Shown: positions 25,799-37,342, counted from the first letter of the stretch. The stretch is DNA of 64,000 nucleotides from Devosia sp. (GCA_016713105.1 JADJPS010000017.1:744001-808000); one strand, 5' to 3'. Notes: generated by a model from the letters alone, not told the origin. Numbers and translations: made by a program.

Positions 25799-28700
25799 CT
25801 AGCGGCCTTTCTTCTGTTCGTTTCGATTGTCGTTTGTGGCGAGCGAGGCGAGGACCGCGCGCCGGTAGAGCTGCAGGAAGCCCATGGCCACCTCACGCTC
25901 AGTTTCGGGCTTCACCTCGAGGAGCAATGCCCGCGCCATGTCGGGGGTTGAGCATGGCGTCTCACCAGCTCGTCGATTTGACGAATGCCGTTCTGGCGCA
26001 GCGCTCCGACGACGAGCGCACCGACGCCGGCAATCGATCCAGCACCGGGCCACCACCGACAAGGATGGTCCCGCCGCCACTTGCCAGCGAGGCAACAAGC
26101 AACTTGGCCAGGATGGTTTTCGGGCCATCACCCTTGGCTGCAGCGAGGGTGTCCTGGGCCGTGTTCGATTGGCCGGGGATGCGCACCGCCGTCAGCGAGC
26201 GGTTTGCCTGCTGCAGGTCCTTCGCGACTGCATCGAGCGTGCGCAGGTCGCTTTCGTCGAAGCCGGCGAGCCGGAGCATCGCCCGGTTGTCGCGAACGAA
26301 GGTCTGGAACTGGTCGGACTTCAGCACCCCGACGCCCGAGGTTCCCGCTTCAGTGTTCGAGATGAACCGCTTGACCATATAGTCAGCCACCGAGCGCCTC
26401 AGGCCGTCCGCCGCCGCCCGGTTGTTCCCGAGGGCCGACTTGATCCGCATCATCTGGTTGACGCCATCCTGGCGACCGAAGAGCCCACCGATAGTGGCCA
26501 CCACGTCGCGCGGGTCATCGAGCCCGAGAGCTTGCCCAGGGCGTCGTCCTGTTCCGCTTCGAGTGTGGCCCGCCGAACCGCGACCGCTTCCGCCATGGCT
26601 TCAGACGAACGGGCTGCGTTCGCGATTTGGGCATCAAGCTCAGGGAAGGCGCGCAGGGCATCGGAATGCTGCCGGCGCCAGGTTGCGACCTTGCCGGGAT
26701 CGAGTGTCCCGTCTTCCCGCAGCGCCGCCCGACGCAGCCGGTCAATGGCGTAGCCGGTCAGGGCTTCGAGCGCCTGTTGATCGCCGACCGCATTGCGATA
26801 GGCGCGGATGGCATCGAGGCTTTTGGGGCCGGCCGAGAATATCTTCGGAGCGACCGCCGAGACAGGGAATGTCGCGGGCGCCGACCCGCCACCAGCACGG
26901 CGACGGAGGGCCTGAGCGTCTGTTGTCGAGGTTTCGGCGCGTGACCGAGTAGCCCGCTGCGCCGCGCTCAGGCGGCCGAGGGCTTCCGGGATGAAGTTGG
27001 GTTCGAGGGCGGGCCGTTCGAGGACTGAGCTTCCGCCGCCTCTTTCTGCGCCTGCCGACCCAGCCGCACCAGCGACAGGTCCCCGTCCTGCATCCCAACC
27101 CGCTCCGCTGCCCGGCCCCACAGGCTGTGAGCCAAAGGCGACCGAACCGGACGCACCGTTTTGTCTGCCATAGCGAGTCCCCGCGCCTTCCAGGATTTGG
27201 GAGAAGTTCGACGCCTCACCGAACAGGCGCGCGTCCGTGGTCTGCTGTTCGGCTTCCTCGATAGCAGATTTGGCGATGGTTTCGAAGCGTTCGCGCGAGA
27301 GGCGCCCGACCATCCCATCGCCATAGGCGTACTGCAGGACCCGAACAGTATCTTGCGACACCGGGTTGAAGGCGTCCTGTTGTGCCATGGCGTGGAGGAG
27401 CGAGACGCCGCGCTTTCGTGCATCCTGGACGAACTTGGCCGCGTCGATCAGCGTGGGGGACGCATCGGCCGCAGGGTCGATCCTGCCCGCCTTGATCCCA
27501 TCCCGAAGCCGAGCCACGTCACCGGCAATGTCAGACAGCACCTTGCCGAAGGCCCGAATATTCTCGTCGCCGCTATCCAGCAGGGCCTCGACCAGCGTGC
27601 CGTCATCGTATGCCGCGCGAAGCAGGGCACCGCGCACCCGCTGCGCACCGTCGAGGGACAGCGAGCCGTCGCGGTGACGAACGCGCCTTCTTCGCCCCTT
27701 GTCCGCGACCTTGGCGAGGAACGAACGCACGAAGTCGGTTCTCGGCGCTGCCAATGTCACCACCCTGGTAGAGCCCGAGGGTTTCGCCATCGAGGCGGGA
27801 GGCATCGAGGCCGCCCGTTCGCTGGCAGATATGGCCAGCCCCGAGCCCGCGTTCGCTTCCTGGGCAAATCGCACCCGATCGGCGTTCCCCCATTTCGGTT
27901 TGGCGTACCCGGACGAGCACCGGCTTGGCGATCCCGTCGAGGTTGTAGCCGAGCGACTGCAGGTAGGCCCGATAGTCGGCCGCCGACTTGCCACCGTCGC
28001 GATAGGCCTTGCGGATGGCCAGAAGCCGCGCGTTGCCGCTTTCGACAAACCCATCGGGCCCGAGGATCGGAGCGCCATCGGCAGCCGACGACGAGGCCCC
28101 CAGGCGTTCGGCTGCAGGTCCCCTGCAATGCGAGCAATCTGGACTTCTCTTGCCGCGCGGGTGCGGTTGCGGGGCTGCAGATCAGCCGGATAACGCGGGT
28201 TCGTCCGCATGTCGTCGAGGTTCGAGGGAATGGCCGAGTCGGCATCGACAACGCGATATTCCACCGCGATCCGGCGACCGGACGGGGTGAACACCGAGGC
28301 CCCAGCCTTGGGCACCGCGCCGCCAGCGCCGGCAGCATCGAGACGGGCGCGAGGGTTTCGGCCGGGTTCATCCGCCCCGCCGCCACCGCGCCGGCTTCCA
28401 TCTCGACTTTACGCGCGACCGCGCTTTCAAGTCTTTCTGGATTGCGCCATTGAGCCGCGTCAGCCGGCGATAGGAGACGCTTTCCCCATTGGCGAAGCGT
28501 TCGGCGCGCATCTGGGTCTTGATCCGGCTTTGCAGGGCCGTCAGCTCCGAGAACGGCATCACATCCCGGTACTTGCCCAGGGTCTGGAATATCGCTGCTT
28601 CTTCCCCCTCAGGGGGCTTTGCCGAGGCCGGCAGATCATCGAGAAGCAGCTTTCCCTCTTTCCGGGCATTCGTGGCGCCGAGCGCCAGCGTGCCGTCCGG

Positions 28701-30105
28701 ATCGACTGCCTGCCAGAGCTTGCGCTCCTCGTCCTTGACCGCAGCGCGAGCCGCTTCGAGGCTGGACCGCAACTGTTCGCCGGCAACATCCGGGGCGGTA
28801 CCTGTACCAAGCGCGGCCGCGTCCTGTTCCGCCTTGGTGCCGGCCGCTTCCACCGTTCGCCGCGTCTGCTCGTCGAGATCAGCCAGGCGCTTGCGCAGCG
28901 TCGTCACCACCGCGTCAGGCGTGCCCGCGCCCCGCAACCCCTCAAAGGCCGTAACTCGAGCCGCGTTCTGGTCGGCGCGGCGCTGCCCGAACTGTTCTGG
29001 GTACTTTGTCGCCATTCCGCGTTCGAGCGCACCCAGGCCCATGTCGCCGGTTTGCTGGAATGTCGTGGGGTTCGAGCCCGGCACCAGCGGAGCCGACCCA
29101 TTGCCCAGCTCGTCGAGGACTGCGCCGGGGCTGGTGGCGCCGTCGTAAAGCGTCCGCCCCGCCATCTGCTCACGCCCGGCCTGGGTAAGGGGAGCGAAGC
29201 ATGTTGCCCGTTGCCTTCCCCGCACTAACCGCAAGGCCCGGCAGTTCACCGAGCCCGGCACCAGCCAGAGCGCCGGCAAGGCCGCCTGCAACGCCTGCCA
29301 TAGGCTTCCAGGGTTCGGGCGCCGCTTCCATAGCCGCCACCGATCCACCGCCCGCCATGCCGCCAGCAACGGCGTTGCGCGCCATGCCGCCGACCGAGGA
29401 GCCGCTGCCGAGGGAGCGGGGTGAGGGTTTCCATAACCCGAGGCGCAACCGCCCCGCAGCGCGAGGCCGTCGAAAGCAGCATTTCGGGGCGAGGGTGGCG
29501 CCGATGCCCTCACCGGCGCCGGCCGCAATACGCTCAGCCAGCGTTACCGGCTTGATGGTGCGCGGGTCCCGCATCCCGACCGCTTGCATGGCCGACGCAA
29601 TCGAATTGGAGTCACCGACCGCGCTTTCGATCATGTTGGTGGTCAGGTCTTCTTGACCCGACAGTGCATTGGCGCCGGCAATGCCCCAGTTGATGACGTT
29701 GCGCGACCTATCGACGAGCCCGCCCGTCACATCGAGCAGGAAGCGATTGACCCCGCCTGCAACGTTCATCGGCACGCCGAACTCAGTTCCGGGCGCCATC
29801 TCGACATTGCCCGAGACTTCGCCCGTGCTGCCCCGAGGCTCTACCGTTCCTGAGAGATTGGCCGGGGCAAGGCCTACCTTGGCATCGAACTCCCCGCGCG
29901 GGATCGACGCATAGAACTTCCGATAGAGCGCATCTGCCAGCGTCCGATCATCGACATTGGCATAGTCGGGATGTTCCGCCTTGAACTTGGCGAGGAACGG
30001 CGACCCGCCGCCGCCAGGTGCAGCAACAGGACCGGCCGGAGCCGCACCCATCGCCCACCCACCGGGTCGGGCATCGCGCGCCATCGGAACCGGGGCAATC
30101 GCCAT
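25799..30105 (-). CDS. Giant phage virion protein with DdrB/ParB-like domain, frameshifted
   Basis: About 1,435 aa by reconstruction from ATG 30,105. The N-terminal ~280 residues have Gly-rich hydrophobic stretches (VAGGLAGALAGAGLGELPGL). Helical, Ala/Arg/Glu-rich text follows (TLRKRLADLDEQTRRTVEAA). The conserved block near residues 600-720 reads NPRYPADLQPRNRTRAAREV, GPDGFVESGNARLLAI and VRVRQTEMGNADRVRFAQEA, the DdrB-like ParB-superfamily domain of large phage proteins. The C-terminus ends LATNDNRNEQKKGR. Similar proteins are internal virion or ejection proteins. About six breaks (near 29,480, 29,195, 28,400, 28,110, 27,900, 26,500 and 26,020) interrupt it. Confidence 0.7.
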
Positions 30106-31323
30106 TACTGCCCCCGAACAGGTTGAGGGGATCAGCACTGCCAGAGCCGCCGCCCGGCAGGCTGGTAGTGGGTTGATAGGTGCCGTTGGCGACGGCCTGC
30201 AACTTCCGGTAGCCTTCCGTGACCGCCATCTCAAAGTCATCGAGTGCGGCGAGGAATGTCGGCAGGTCGCCCTGACTGGCGGCATCACTGAGGCGGGAGA
30301 ACGCTGCTTCCGCGCGCCGACCATCAAAATCGGTAATCTGGCCGCCGCCCTTGAGCATCTGCCGGGCCTGCATGAACGCCTGACCCGAAGCCTGGTTGAG
30401 GTTCACCTCGAAATTCGCCATCGGCGTGCCCTTGGTGGAGCCAAAATAGCGGTTGAAGCCGTTGAACATCTCCGCCTGCCCCTGCTTGTCGTTTCGCAGG
30501 GTATCGACAGCGTCGAGGGTGATTTGCACGGTCTGTTCGGCACCGGGCAGTGCCGCCCGAGCGTTGGCCATCGTCTTGCCGTCAATCGTGCCGCCAGCAC
30601 GCGCGCCGGCCAAGGCGTCAGGGGCGTACTTGATCCCGTCAGGCATCGCGGCAATTGAAAGACCGCCCCGAGGATCGGCGCGCATCGGAACCAGTGACCC
30701 GGTAGACTCGTCGAGGCCGGGGATGATGGCTTGCCCGAAATCGCCGCCCGTCCCCGTTTCCATCTCGTATGCGTCTTTGAAGTCTATGGCCCCGTTGACG
30801 ACGAGCTGCTGCAGCGTCGGGTCCTGAGAAATTGGGCATTCGCCTTGTTCCGCGAGTCCAGTTCGGACTTTGCGCGCGCATCGGACTGGCGTTTGAAAGC
30901 TTCGTTCCACCCCTCTTTCGGGTTCATCGCGCCATTCGAGACCGCATCGGCAATGTCTTTGTAGGCATCACCCAGCTGCAGGATGTTGCGGGCCGTCGAG
31001 TCCTTGGTTGCGTAGTCAGTCTGGAACTGAGAGGCCAGCACCGCCTGCTGTTGCCGCCAGGGTTCCATCTGGCCGTTGCGCTCAATGCCCTTGGCGAGTC
31101 CGTCCTGAAAGCTCTGCCCTGACAAAAGGCCATAGCCGACATCCTGCATGAGCGGTCGGAGCGACTGATAAATCGGGTTGTCACCCCAGCCGAGCAGTTG
31201 CCCGAGGGGGCCGGGCTTTGGTGCGTAGGGGTTGGCAGCCGCGCCCGTCATGCTGTAGCCGCCCGGCCGCGCGTATCGGGGAAGCGGAGAGGGCGGCAGG
31301 GACCACGGCGGGATGGTCGCCAT
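30105..31323 (-). CDS. Phage virion-associated protein, frameshifted
   Basis: About 405 aa from ATG 31,323. It starts MATIPPWSLPPSPLPRYARP and continues GLLSGQSFQDGLAKGIERNG. After a break near 30,840 it goes on as DPTLQQLVVNGAIDFKDAYE, and later AEMFNGFNRYFGSTKGTPMA, SRLSDAASQGDLPTFLAALD. A missing G in the run at 30,112-30,116 hides the stop (LFGGQ then TAA), which overlaps the start of the giant gene (TAATG). Helical, Gln/Ala-rich composition suits an internal or tail-tip protein. No enzymatic motif seen. Confidence 0.55.
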
Positions 31324-31489
31324 CTAGATCACCGCGAGCAGGTTGTTGAGCGCCCCTGCGGACGAGCGCCGCCGAGCTGACTTGCTCTTGGTCGGCGAGT
31401 TGAAAGAGCCGTTCTTTCTGCGAGGTCGAGAGCGTCACGTACAGTCGCTCATCGAGCCGGCTACGGGTGCGGAACTTGCTGCTAGCCAT
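31324..31489 (-). CDS. Ribbon-helix-helix-like small protein
   Basis: About 55 aa: RLDERLYVTLSTSQKERLFQ, then LADQEQVSSAALVRRALNNL, LAVI. The strand-helix-helix pattern fits CopG/MetJ-type DNA-binding proteins. One extra G near 31,375 shifts the frame away from ALNNLLAVI; without it the stop is TAG at 31,324-31,326, adjoining the next ATG (TAGATG). It could regulate the virion operon that follows. From here to 31,661 (31,490-31,661) I see no gene. Confidence 0.55.
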
Positions 31490-31661
31490 GGGAGTCTCCC
31501 ATTCAGAATGTCAGCGCCAATCTACCGTAGAAATGGCGCGAAAGCTAGGTCGCTAGGCCAAATTTCACTTTAATATCAATGTGTTCCAGACTGTGCCACA
31601 GCGTCCCACTGCGTTCCGGTCACACCGTCTCGCCAAGTTGGCGACCTAAAAGTCCGCCCGG

Positions 31662-32541
31662 TCACGCCGCCGCGCCCGCTATGCCCACAAGGAACTCACG
31701 CGGCACGCGACAATTCGGCGAGCCGGGCTCGGGGCCCAGCGCCATCGGGTTCCACTGTCGGTTGGCACGGTAGGCAGCAACCCACTTGGCCCAGTCCGGG
31801 CCATCGGTCGCCGTTGGGCCGGTGTCGGCTTCCCAACCGCGCTTGTTGATCCAACTGGCGAGACGAGGGCGGAACTTCTCTTCCGAGGCCCCGGCAGCGA
31901 TCAGCCGGCCGCACGCCTCAATGTTGGACTTGCATCTGTCCTGGTCGGCAACCGAGAGCTTGGCATAGGCGAGGAAGGCAGGGAGGGGTTCATGGCCTTT
32001 CCGCTTCCACCGCATGGCCCAGACATTGGCCAGGAAGTCGGCATAGACGGGATCGGCCTCGTCGCCATACCCCTTGTCGGATTTGCGACCTTCGATGCCC
32101 CTTTAGGGGTTGGGGTTATCTTGAATGTCTTGAATGTCTTTCGTTTGTCCCGGTGCTGTCCCGCTCGTGTCCCGGTCGGCGTCCGCGAGTGTCCCGGTCA
32201 GGTAGGCTCACCCTCTGAAATTCATCGTATTTACAGACGGTTACGATGAGGAAGCCTGTCCCGCTTTCTGTCCCGATCATCGTCTCGGTTTTCAATCGGG
32301 TCAAAAACCGGTCTACCGACGACTTCGACCACCCCCAGGCGTCCGCCATGAAACGCAGCGAGTGGGCCAGCTGGCCGCGCCGCAGATCAATCAATTGGCC
32401 GCCGCGATCCACCCGGCGCGGTTTCCATGCCGCCTCAGAAATCAGCCAAAGCCATGCCTCCCGCCGGCTGTACGGCTCGCCACTCGCCAAAAGCGGGTGA
32501 GGTCGAACACGCCCGGTCAACAGCAAAGACGCCAAGCTCAC
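31662..32541 (-). CDS. Phage replication initiator/helicase-loader-like protein, frameshifted
   Basis: About 290 aa. The N-terminal part reads GEPYSRREAWLWLISEAAWK, then LAHSLRFMADAWGWSKSSVD, RFLTRLKTETMI, a winged-helix domain as in phage O/DnaD-like proteins. After a break near 32,110 it continues GIEGRKSDKGYGDEADPVYA and the C-terminal EEKFRPRLASWINKRGWEAD, the Trp-Leu/Ile-Asn-x-x-x-Trp motif of such proteins. It would bind the phage origin and recruit the DnaB helicase encoded just upstream. The spacing and gene order (DnaB, then this) support the role. Confidence 0.7.
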
Positions 32542-32560
32542 TCAGCGGGCGAGGTCCCTG

Positions 32561-33919
32561 TCACGAATTGCGGAATGGGCGATGGAACACCACAGCGGCA
32601 CATCGCGCCTTGCCGTTGCGGTTCTTGCGGATCAGGGCATCTAGGCGATGGGTCGCGTTGTGCAGCTTGTCCGGGTCGCAGGCGGATCGTTCTGCAGGTA
32701 GTAGGCTTCCCGGTAGAGGAACAGGACGACATCAGCATCCTGTTCGATATCGCCGGACCAGCGCAGATCAGCGAGCGATGGGCGCTTGTCGTCGCGCTTT
32801 TCCACTTCCCGGCTCAACTGGCAGAGCATGACGACGCAGCTTTTAGCTCTTTTCGCCAGCACCTTGCCAGCGCGGGAGACTTGCCCGGTCTCCGCTACCT
32901 TGTTGCCGGAGTAGCGCCCATCGGGCTCCACAAGGCCCATATGGTCGATTGCGACCACCGCCAGGGGGCTGCCGGCCGTCTGATAGCGCGCCTTGAGCGA
33001 GCGAGCCCGTGCGGCGATTTCCGGCATAGTCAGCCGGGCGCTGGCGTCAACATGCAGCGGGAGTTTCCGCAGACGCTCCCGCGCCGTCATGATCTGGTCG
33101 CCTTCAGGGTCACTCCACTGCCCCCGCAAGATGGAGCCGAAGAATGGACTTGAGGCCGAGGCCACCGCATCAGAGACGCACCTAGCCGATACTTCATCGC
33201 GCGACATTTCGAGCGAGAACAGGCCGACTCCGAAACCCGCTTCCGCCGTCTGACGCAGCGAGGAACAGGCATATGCAGACTTGCCCATGCCGGGCCGTCC
33301 GGCGATCACATAGAGCTGTTCGGGCATATAGCCGCTCAGTTCAACGTCAAGGCTTCTAAGCCCCGTTGTCGGGCCCGTGCCGCCACCCCGGTTGCGATCC
33401 GTTCAAGTAGGGCGTTGGTGCATTCGGAGATTGAGGCCGCCGCGCGTTCGCCCTTGGCCTGGGTGACTTCATCGAAGGCCGCGAGCGATGCCGCCACCGC
33501 CTCATGGGGATCAGCATCAATGGCCACCGCATCGGCCGCTAGCTGTTCGGCCTCGCGTGCCACGATCCGCCGCGCCCAGCGGTTTTCGAGCGTAGAGAGC
33601 GGGCCACTCAGCATCGAAAGCGGCATTGCCATGCTGACTACCCGTGCGAGGAATTGCGCCCGCGTGAGCCCGTCCCGTTCCACCGCAGGCGACACAGCGG
33701 CAATCAGGGTGGCGGCACTGACCCTATGGCCTTCACGGTGGAGCCTCAGGGCAGCTTCTGCGAACGCACGGCAGCCCGGATCACCGAACCAGTCCGGATT
33801 GAGCGTTGACCCGATGGCTGCCAAGGCGTCCGGATAGCTGATGATCGTGCCTAGCACGGTCGCCTCTACTTCCGGCTCTACCAACTCGACATGGGGGCGG
33901 AGATTGGCAGGGCGTTCAT
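32561..33919 (-). CDS. Replicative DNA helicase (DnaB type), frameshifted
   Basis: About 450 aa. The N-domain (VEPEVEATVLGTIISYPDAL) and the RecA-like C-domain are separated by one break near 33,350. The helicase motifs are clear: Walker A (VIAGRPGMGKSAYA), FSLEMSRDEV, Walker B (VVAIDHMGLVEPD) and motif H4 (CQLSREVEKRDDKRPSLADL) with GDIEQDADVVLFLYRE. A second break near 32,690 precedes DALIRKNRNGKA and a TGA at 32,561. The start is probably ATG 33,919, with gagggggg 6 bases before it, if one C is missing near 33,895. It unwinds DNA at the phage replication fork. Confidence 0.85.
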
Positions 33920-33959
33920 TCTGCCACCCCCCTCGACGCCGCGCGCTGCCAGCATATCG

Positions 33960-34118
33960 TCAGGACCGCGTGAAGCCCGCGACGGTCGATCCTGCCTTTG
34001 CGGCATGGTCGATTGCGAGCCGGAACGCCGCCGACACAACCTCGTCGGGCGGCATATGCAACGTGTCGCAGATGGCGAGCGCTTTTGAGCGAAAGACGGC
34101 GTGGCTTGCGCGGTTCAT
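33960..34118 (-). CDS. Hypothetical small helical protein
   Basis: 52 aa from ATG 34,118, with a strong ggggagggagg ribosome-binding site. ALAICDTLHMPPDEVVSAAF, then RLAIDHAAKAGSTVAGFTRS. One long helix pair. It lies between the HNH-like gene and dnaB. Function unknown. Confidence 0.5.
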   Translation of the reverse strand: MNRASHAVFRSKALAICDTLHMPPDEVVSAAFRLAIDHAAKAGSTVAGFTRS

Positions 34119-34138
34119 ACTGCCTCCCTCCCCAGCAT

Positions 34139-34455
34139 TCACCTTTCCGGACGTCGGCGTCCCTGAGCGCCTTCCTCAACTCCGCATGGAGCGCGCGATG
34201 GTGTTTGCGGCAGAGCCACGTCACCGAGAGGGGTTTGCCATAGTCGGTGTGATGCGCCTCGCACCTCAAGCTCTGGCACACCTCGCATTTGCCGCGCTTC
34301 AAGGTGCCGTTGAGAAGTGCCTTGCGTACTGCTTCTTGCGCCTGCAGTTTCTCGCGGTTGTTGGAGTTCCAGCGCGTCTGGGGGCTAGGAGGCAGCCCTT
34401 CAGGGCGACGACTCCAAGTCTTGCCAACGAAAATCCCGGTACTGCGGCTAGCCAT
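34139..34455 (-). CDS. HNH-like zinc-binding phage protein
   Basis: About 105 aa from ATG 34,455. KCEVCQSLRCEAHHTDYGKP, then LSVTWLCRKHHRALHAELRK. The Cys-x-x-Cys ... His-His-x-Asp-Tyr ... Cys-x-x-His-His order is the HNH-like zinc fold found in many phage early regions. The reading frame continues past 34,139 over the next gene, so a small frameshift near 34,150 with stop TGA at 34,139-34,141 is likely. Possible nuclease or DNA-binding protein. Confidence 0.6.
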
Positions 34456-34597
34456 CAGCCGCCCTCCCAGTGCCGATGCCAGCCAACTCGGCTAGCGCAT
34501 TGCAGAGGGAGACAGAGCGGCGGAGCCGCCGATACACCACCCGGCCACCCGGCGACAAGTCGCCTTCAGGCTGGGCAATATCAGTACTTCGAGACAT
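34448..34597 (-). CDS. Hypothetical 49-aa protein (short overlapping gene)
   Basis: ATG 34,597 to TAG 34,448-34,450: MSRSTDIAQPEGDLSPGGRV, then VYRRLRRSVSLCNALAELAG. It overlaps the start of the HNH-like gene by eight bases (ATG inside its last codons), as coupled phage genes do. Too short for most gene callers. Function unknown. Confidence 0.4.
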   Translation of the reverse strand: MSRSTDIAQPEGDLSPGGRVVYRRLRRSVSLCNALAELAGIGTGRAADG

Positions 34598-34715
34598 CGC
34601 GACCACTATGGGCGTTGCGGCACTAGCCGATTTGGTGAGAAGGACATTGCAAATCTACTTCTCTGTTTCGGAGCGCCGTCCTGCCAGGGGCGGCGTTTTC
34701 CTTGGGAGGGTGGCT

Positions 34716-34909
34716 TTAGGCGACCGACTTGGGTTCGAGAGCCGGAAGGCTATCGAGCAAGCTTGCGCCGCTGCCGATGTGATGATGGTGCGCGATCCGC
34801 GCTTTCTGGCCTCAAGACGACCAGAATTGATTTCCCGATAGGCCGTCGACCGGCTCACGCCGAAGCGCTTCAGGAAGTCGGGCAGTGTGTAGGCAATGGG
34901 CTCAGTCAT
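34716..34909 (-). CDS. Excisionase / MerR-type helix-turn-helix protein
   Basis: About 64 aa. YTLPDFLKRFGVSRSTAYRE, then INSGRLEARKRGSRTIITSA is the AlpA/Xis winged-helix: helix-turn-helix, then the GRL...RGSR wing. One missing G near 34,760 hides the expected end LDSLPALEPKSVA and its TAA at 34,716-34,718. In a prophage it would steer the integrase toward excision or regulate early genes. It lies ~2.4 kb downstream of the integrase on the same strand. Confidence 0.75.
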
Positions 34910-35034
34910 TGGCGTGTCCTGTGTTGCCTGGGGCTACACGGGGACACTGCCCTCATTTGTCACTTCGGTGTTTGGGCAAGGTGGGCGGCAAAACGGGCAA
35001 TAGCGCCTGCCCCGTATTGCCCAATTCGCACGCC

Positions 35035-35605
35035 TCACTCCCCGTGGATTTCGCCCCAGAGGCGGGCCCATTCGCGCCTGTCTGCTAACCCAATCGCCCT
35101 GTCCACCGATAGAACCTCGTCGTCGAGGTCCTTGTTGCGCTTGCTTAATTCCCATTGAGGGGGGTTTGCCGTTCGGGAACAGCTTTCGGATTGCATCGCA
35201 TCGGATGCGCTTTTTGTACTGCGCGGACGACTCTGCCGCGTGTGCTGAATTGGTGACCTGCTGGACGGGATCAAACGAGATAGGCTGCCCCTCCGAGGCA
35301 ACGTCGGCCGCTGGAAACGCCGTCAAAAGCGTGGCGCGATCAACGGCTAAGGAAGCATAGACCGGATTGCCGTTGCCGAAATGGAGCATATCCTCGCCCG
35401 GCGCGTGAGGCAGCACCCCGTCCTTTGCCGGCATCCCGGCCAATACGAGGGCGCTCCAATTCTGTCTGGGAATCTGACTTACGTCAGCCTCGTCACCTTT
35501 GCGCAATCCCTTCCCCATGCGGTCACCGCCCCATTGGACAGGGACAGTCGCAATAGCGTCCACGAGACTGAAAAAGGATCGGCCCGGCAAGTCCGCAAAC
35601 ATCAT
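35035..35605 (-). CDS. Hypothetical phage protein, frameshifted
   Basis: About 190 aa, with ggggag ahead of ATG 35,605. MMFADLPGRSFFSLVDAIAT, then QNWSALVLAGMPAKDG, then SSAQYKKRIRCDAIRKLFPN, GKPP. After a break near 35,160 it ends LSKRNKDLDDEVLSVDRAIG, LADRREWARLWGEIHGE. The basic YKKRIRCDAIRKLFPNGKPP segment suggests nucleic-acid binding. No family recognised. Confidence 0.5.
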
Positions 35606-35630
35606 CTCCCCGGGGCGACCGAGGGGTAGG

Positions 35631-35957
35631 CTATGCACCCATTGCCGCGACCGACGTTCTGCCCGAAGGGGCCGAACAGACCCACCCGGTTCCATTGGTA
35701 CCGAGGGTGAGAAAGGCGTCCCAGCTGTTTCGCACGGCAGTTGGGGAGCGAGCCAGGACCCACACGACCGCCATTAGCAGTGTCCACCGCTCCTGTGTCA
35801 TGGGATCAAATAGCTCGGGGGTGCGGGAAGGCAGCAAGGTCACCAGACCGAGTTCGAGTGCTTTCGCTTCCGCTTCCTGGACGGTCATTCGGCCGTGCTC
35901 GACGGCCGAAATCAACTCCTCACGTTCGTTAAGTGGACCGAGCAAGCTCTTATCCAT
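35631..35957 (-). CDS. Hypothetical mobile-element protein
   Basis: About 108 aa from ATG 35,957 (MDKSLLGPLNEREELISAVE). The middle FDPMTQERWTLLMAVVWVLA, RSPTAVRNSWDAF matches a family scattered through Hyphomicrobiales prophages and islands, with an Asp-Pro-Met-x(5)-Trp-x-Leu core. The last ~25 residues may be out of frame. Function unknown. Confidence 0.5.
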   Translation of the reverse strand: MDKSLLGPLNEREELISAVEHGRMTVQEAEAKALELGLVTLLPSRTPELFDPMTQERWTLLMAVVWVLARSPTAVRNSWDAFLTLGTNGTGWVCSAPSGRTSVAAMGA

Positions 35958-36051
35958 CGCTACACTCCGCGACTCCACCTTGGGGTGCATGGGGAAGCCG
36001 GGAGGTGTGCCCCGGCTTGTCGGATGGCCGTCCTATCCCCATGCGTCTCGA

Positions 36052-37325
36052 CTATGCCGCAGCAGGCTTCCGCCGCATCGGCAACACGTTTGATTTCGTT
36101 TTGGGCAGGCAGTACCCAGCCCATGCTTCCATGAGTTTCCGCCGCTTGGCGAGAGCATCGCCGCGCCGATATGCTTGGACAGTCGCGTCACCGACAATGT
36201 GTGCGAGCGCCTGTTCGGCAATGGCGCCGTCGAAGCTGGTTTCTTCCCCCACCCAATCCCGGAAGCTGGACCGGAAGCCGTGCACCGTGAAGTCTGAGGC
36301 GCCGGCGGTTGAGAGCGCCTTGGCCATCGTGGCGTTCGAAATGTGCGTTTTGCGCGCCGTGCCGGGGAAAACGTACTTGCGGTCTTTGGTCTCGTTCAGC
36401 GCCGTGAGTATCGCCATGCCCGCGTAACGAGCGGTACGCGATGCTCCCTACCGGCCTTCATCCATTTCGCAGGATGGTCCAGACCTTGGCGTCGAGGTCG
36501 ATTTCCTTCCACTCCCGCCATCATCACTCCCCGACCGCGAAGCATTGAGGATCAGGTATTCGAGGGCTAGCGCGCCGACCCTTTTTTGCTTCTGTGCAAC
36601 TTGGTGACCAGGGCAGGCACATCCGCATAGGGCATTGCCGCGTGGTGACCCCGCGTCAGTCGTTGGCGCTTGGGAAGGAGGGCATCTAGGTGTCCGCGCC
36701 ACCGCGCCGGGTTCTCCCCCGAGCGGAGCCCCTTGGCCTTGGCGGCATCCAGCACCCGCTCAATCCGGCCGCGGACACGCGAGGCGGTTTCGGCCTTCGT
36801 CTGCCAGATGGGCGTCAGCACCCCGAGGACCGCTACAGTGTCGATGGCGTCAAGCGGCATGTGGCGGAGTGGCAGGCAGTAACCGGACTCCACCCACTCT
36901 CCCGCCTTGTCGCGTTCGACCGAGAGCGTCATGCGCCATTGGTCAATGTGCTTGGGATTGCGGAAGCCGGACGCCAGAGCATCGACAAGTGACGCGGCGA
37001 ACGTCCCGAACGTCTCGACCTTTTCGAGCGCTGCAGCGTCGGTGACCTTTCGAGCCGCGATGGGATCGACGCCCCGCGCGACCAGCTTGCGCGCCTCAGT
37101 AGCCGCCTCCCGCGCATCCGCCAGGGAGAGCACCGACAGGCGCCCGAGGCTCAATTCGCGCCGGGGCTGGGACCTGCCGGCCGCTTTGAGCTGAAATATG
37201 TAGACCCAGCGCTTGGCGCCCTTGGGCGAAACGTTGAGATACAGCCCGTCCCCATCGGCATAAAGCCCAGGCGTTGCAACGGTATCCACGAACCGGGCCG
37301 AAAGTCGCTTGGTCTGCGCTGCCAT
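36052..37325 (-). CDS. int: Tyrosine integrase with DUF4102 (P4-type), frameshifted
   Basis: About 420 aa from ATG 37,325. N-terminal DUF4102: SARFVDTVATPGLYADGDGL, YLNVSPKGAKRWVY, then LGRLSVLSLADAREAATEAR. A SAM-like core-binding domain follows (ASLVDALASGFRNPKHIDQW). The catalytic domain is spread over three frames (breaks near 36,580, 36,520 and 36,430): LEYLILNASRSG (first Arg), HGFRSSFRDWVGEE (His-x-x-Arg), ALAHIVGDATVQAYRRGDAL with the nucleophilic Tyr. It inserts the element, probably at tRNA-Ser 18 kb away, and is the end marker of this element. Confidence 0.85.
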
Positions 37326-37342
37326 CGAATTGCCCCCAAAAG

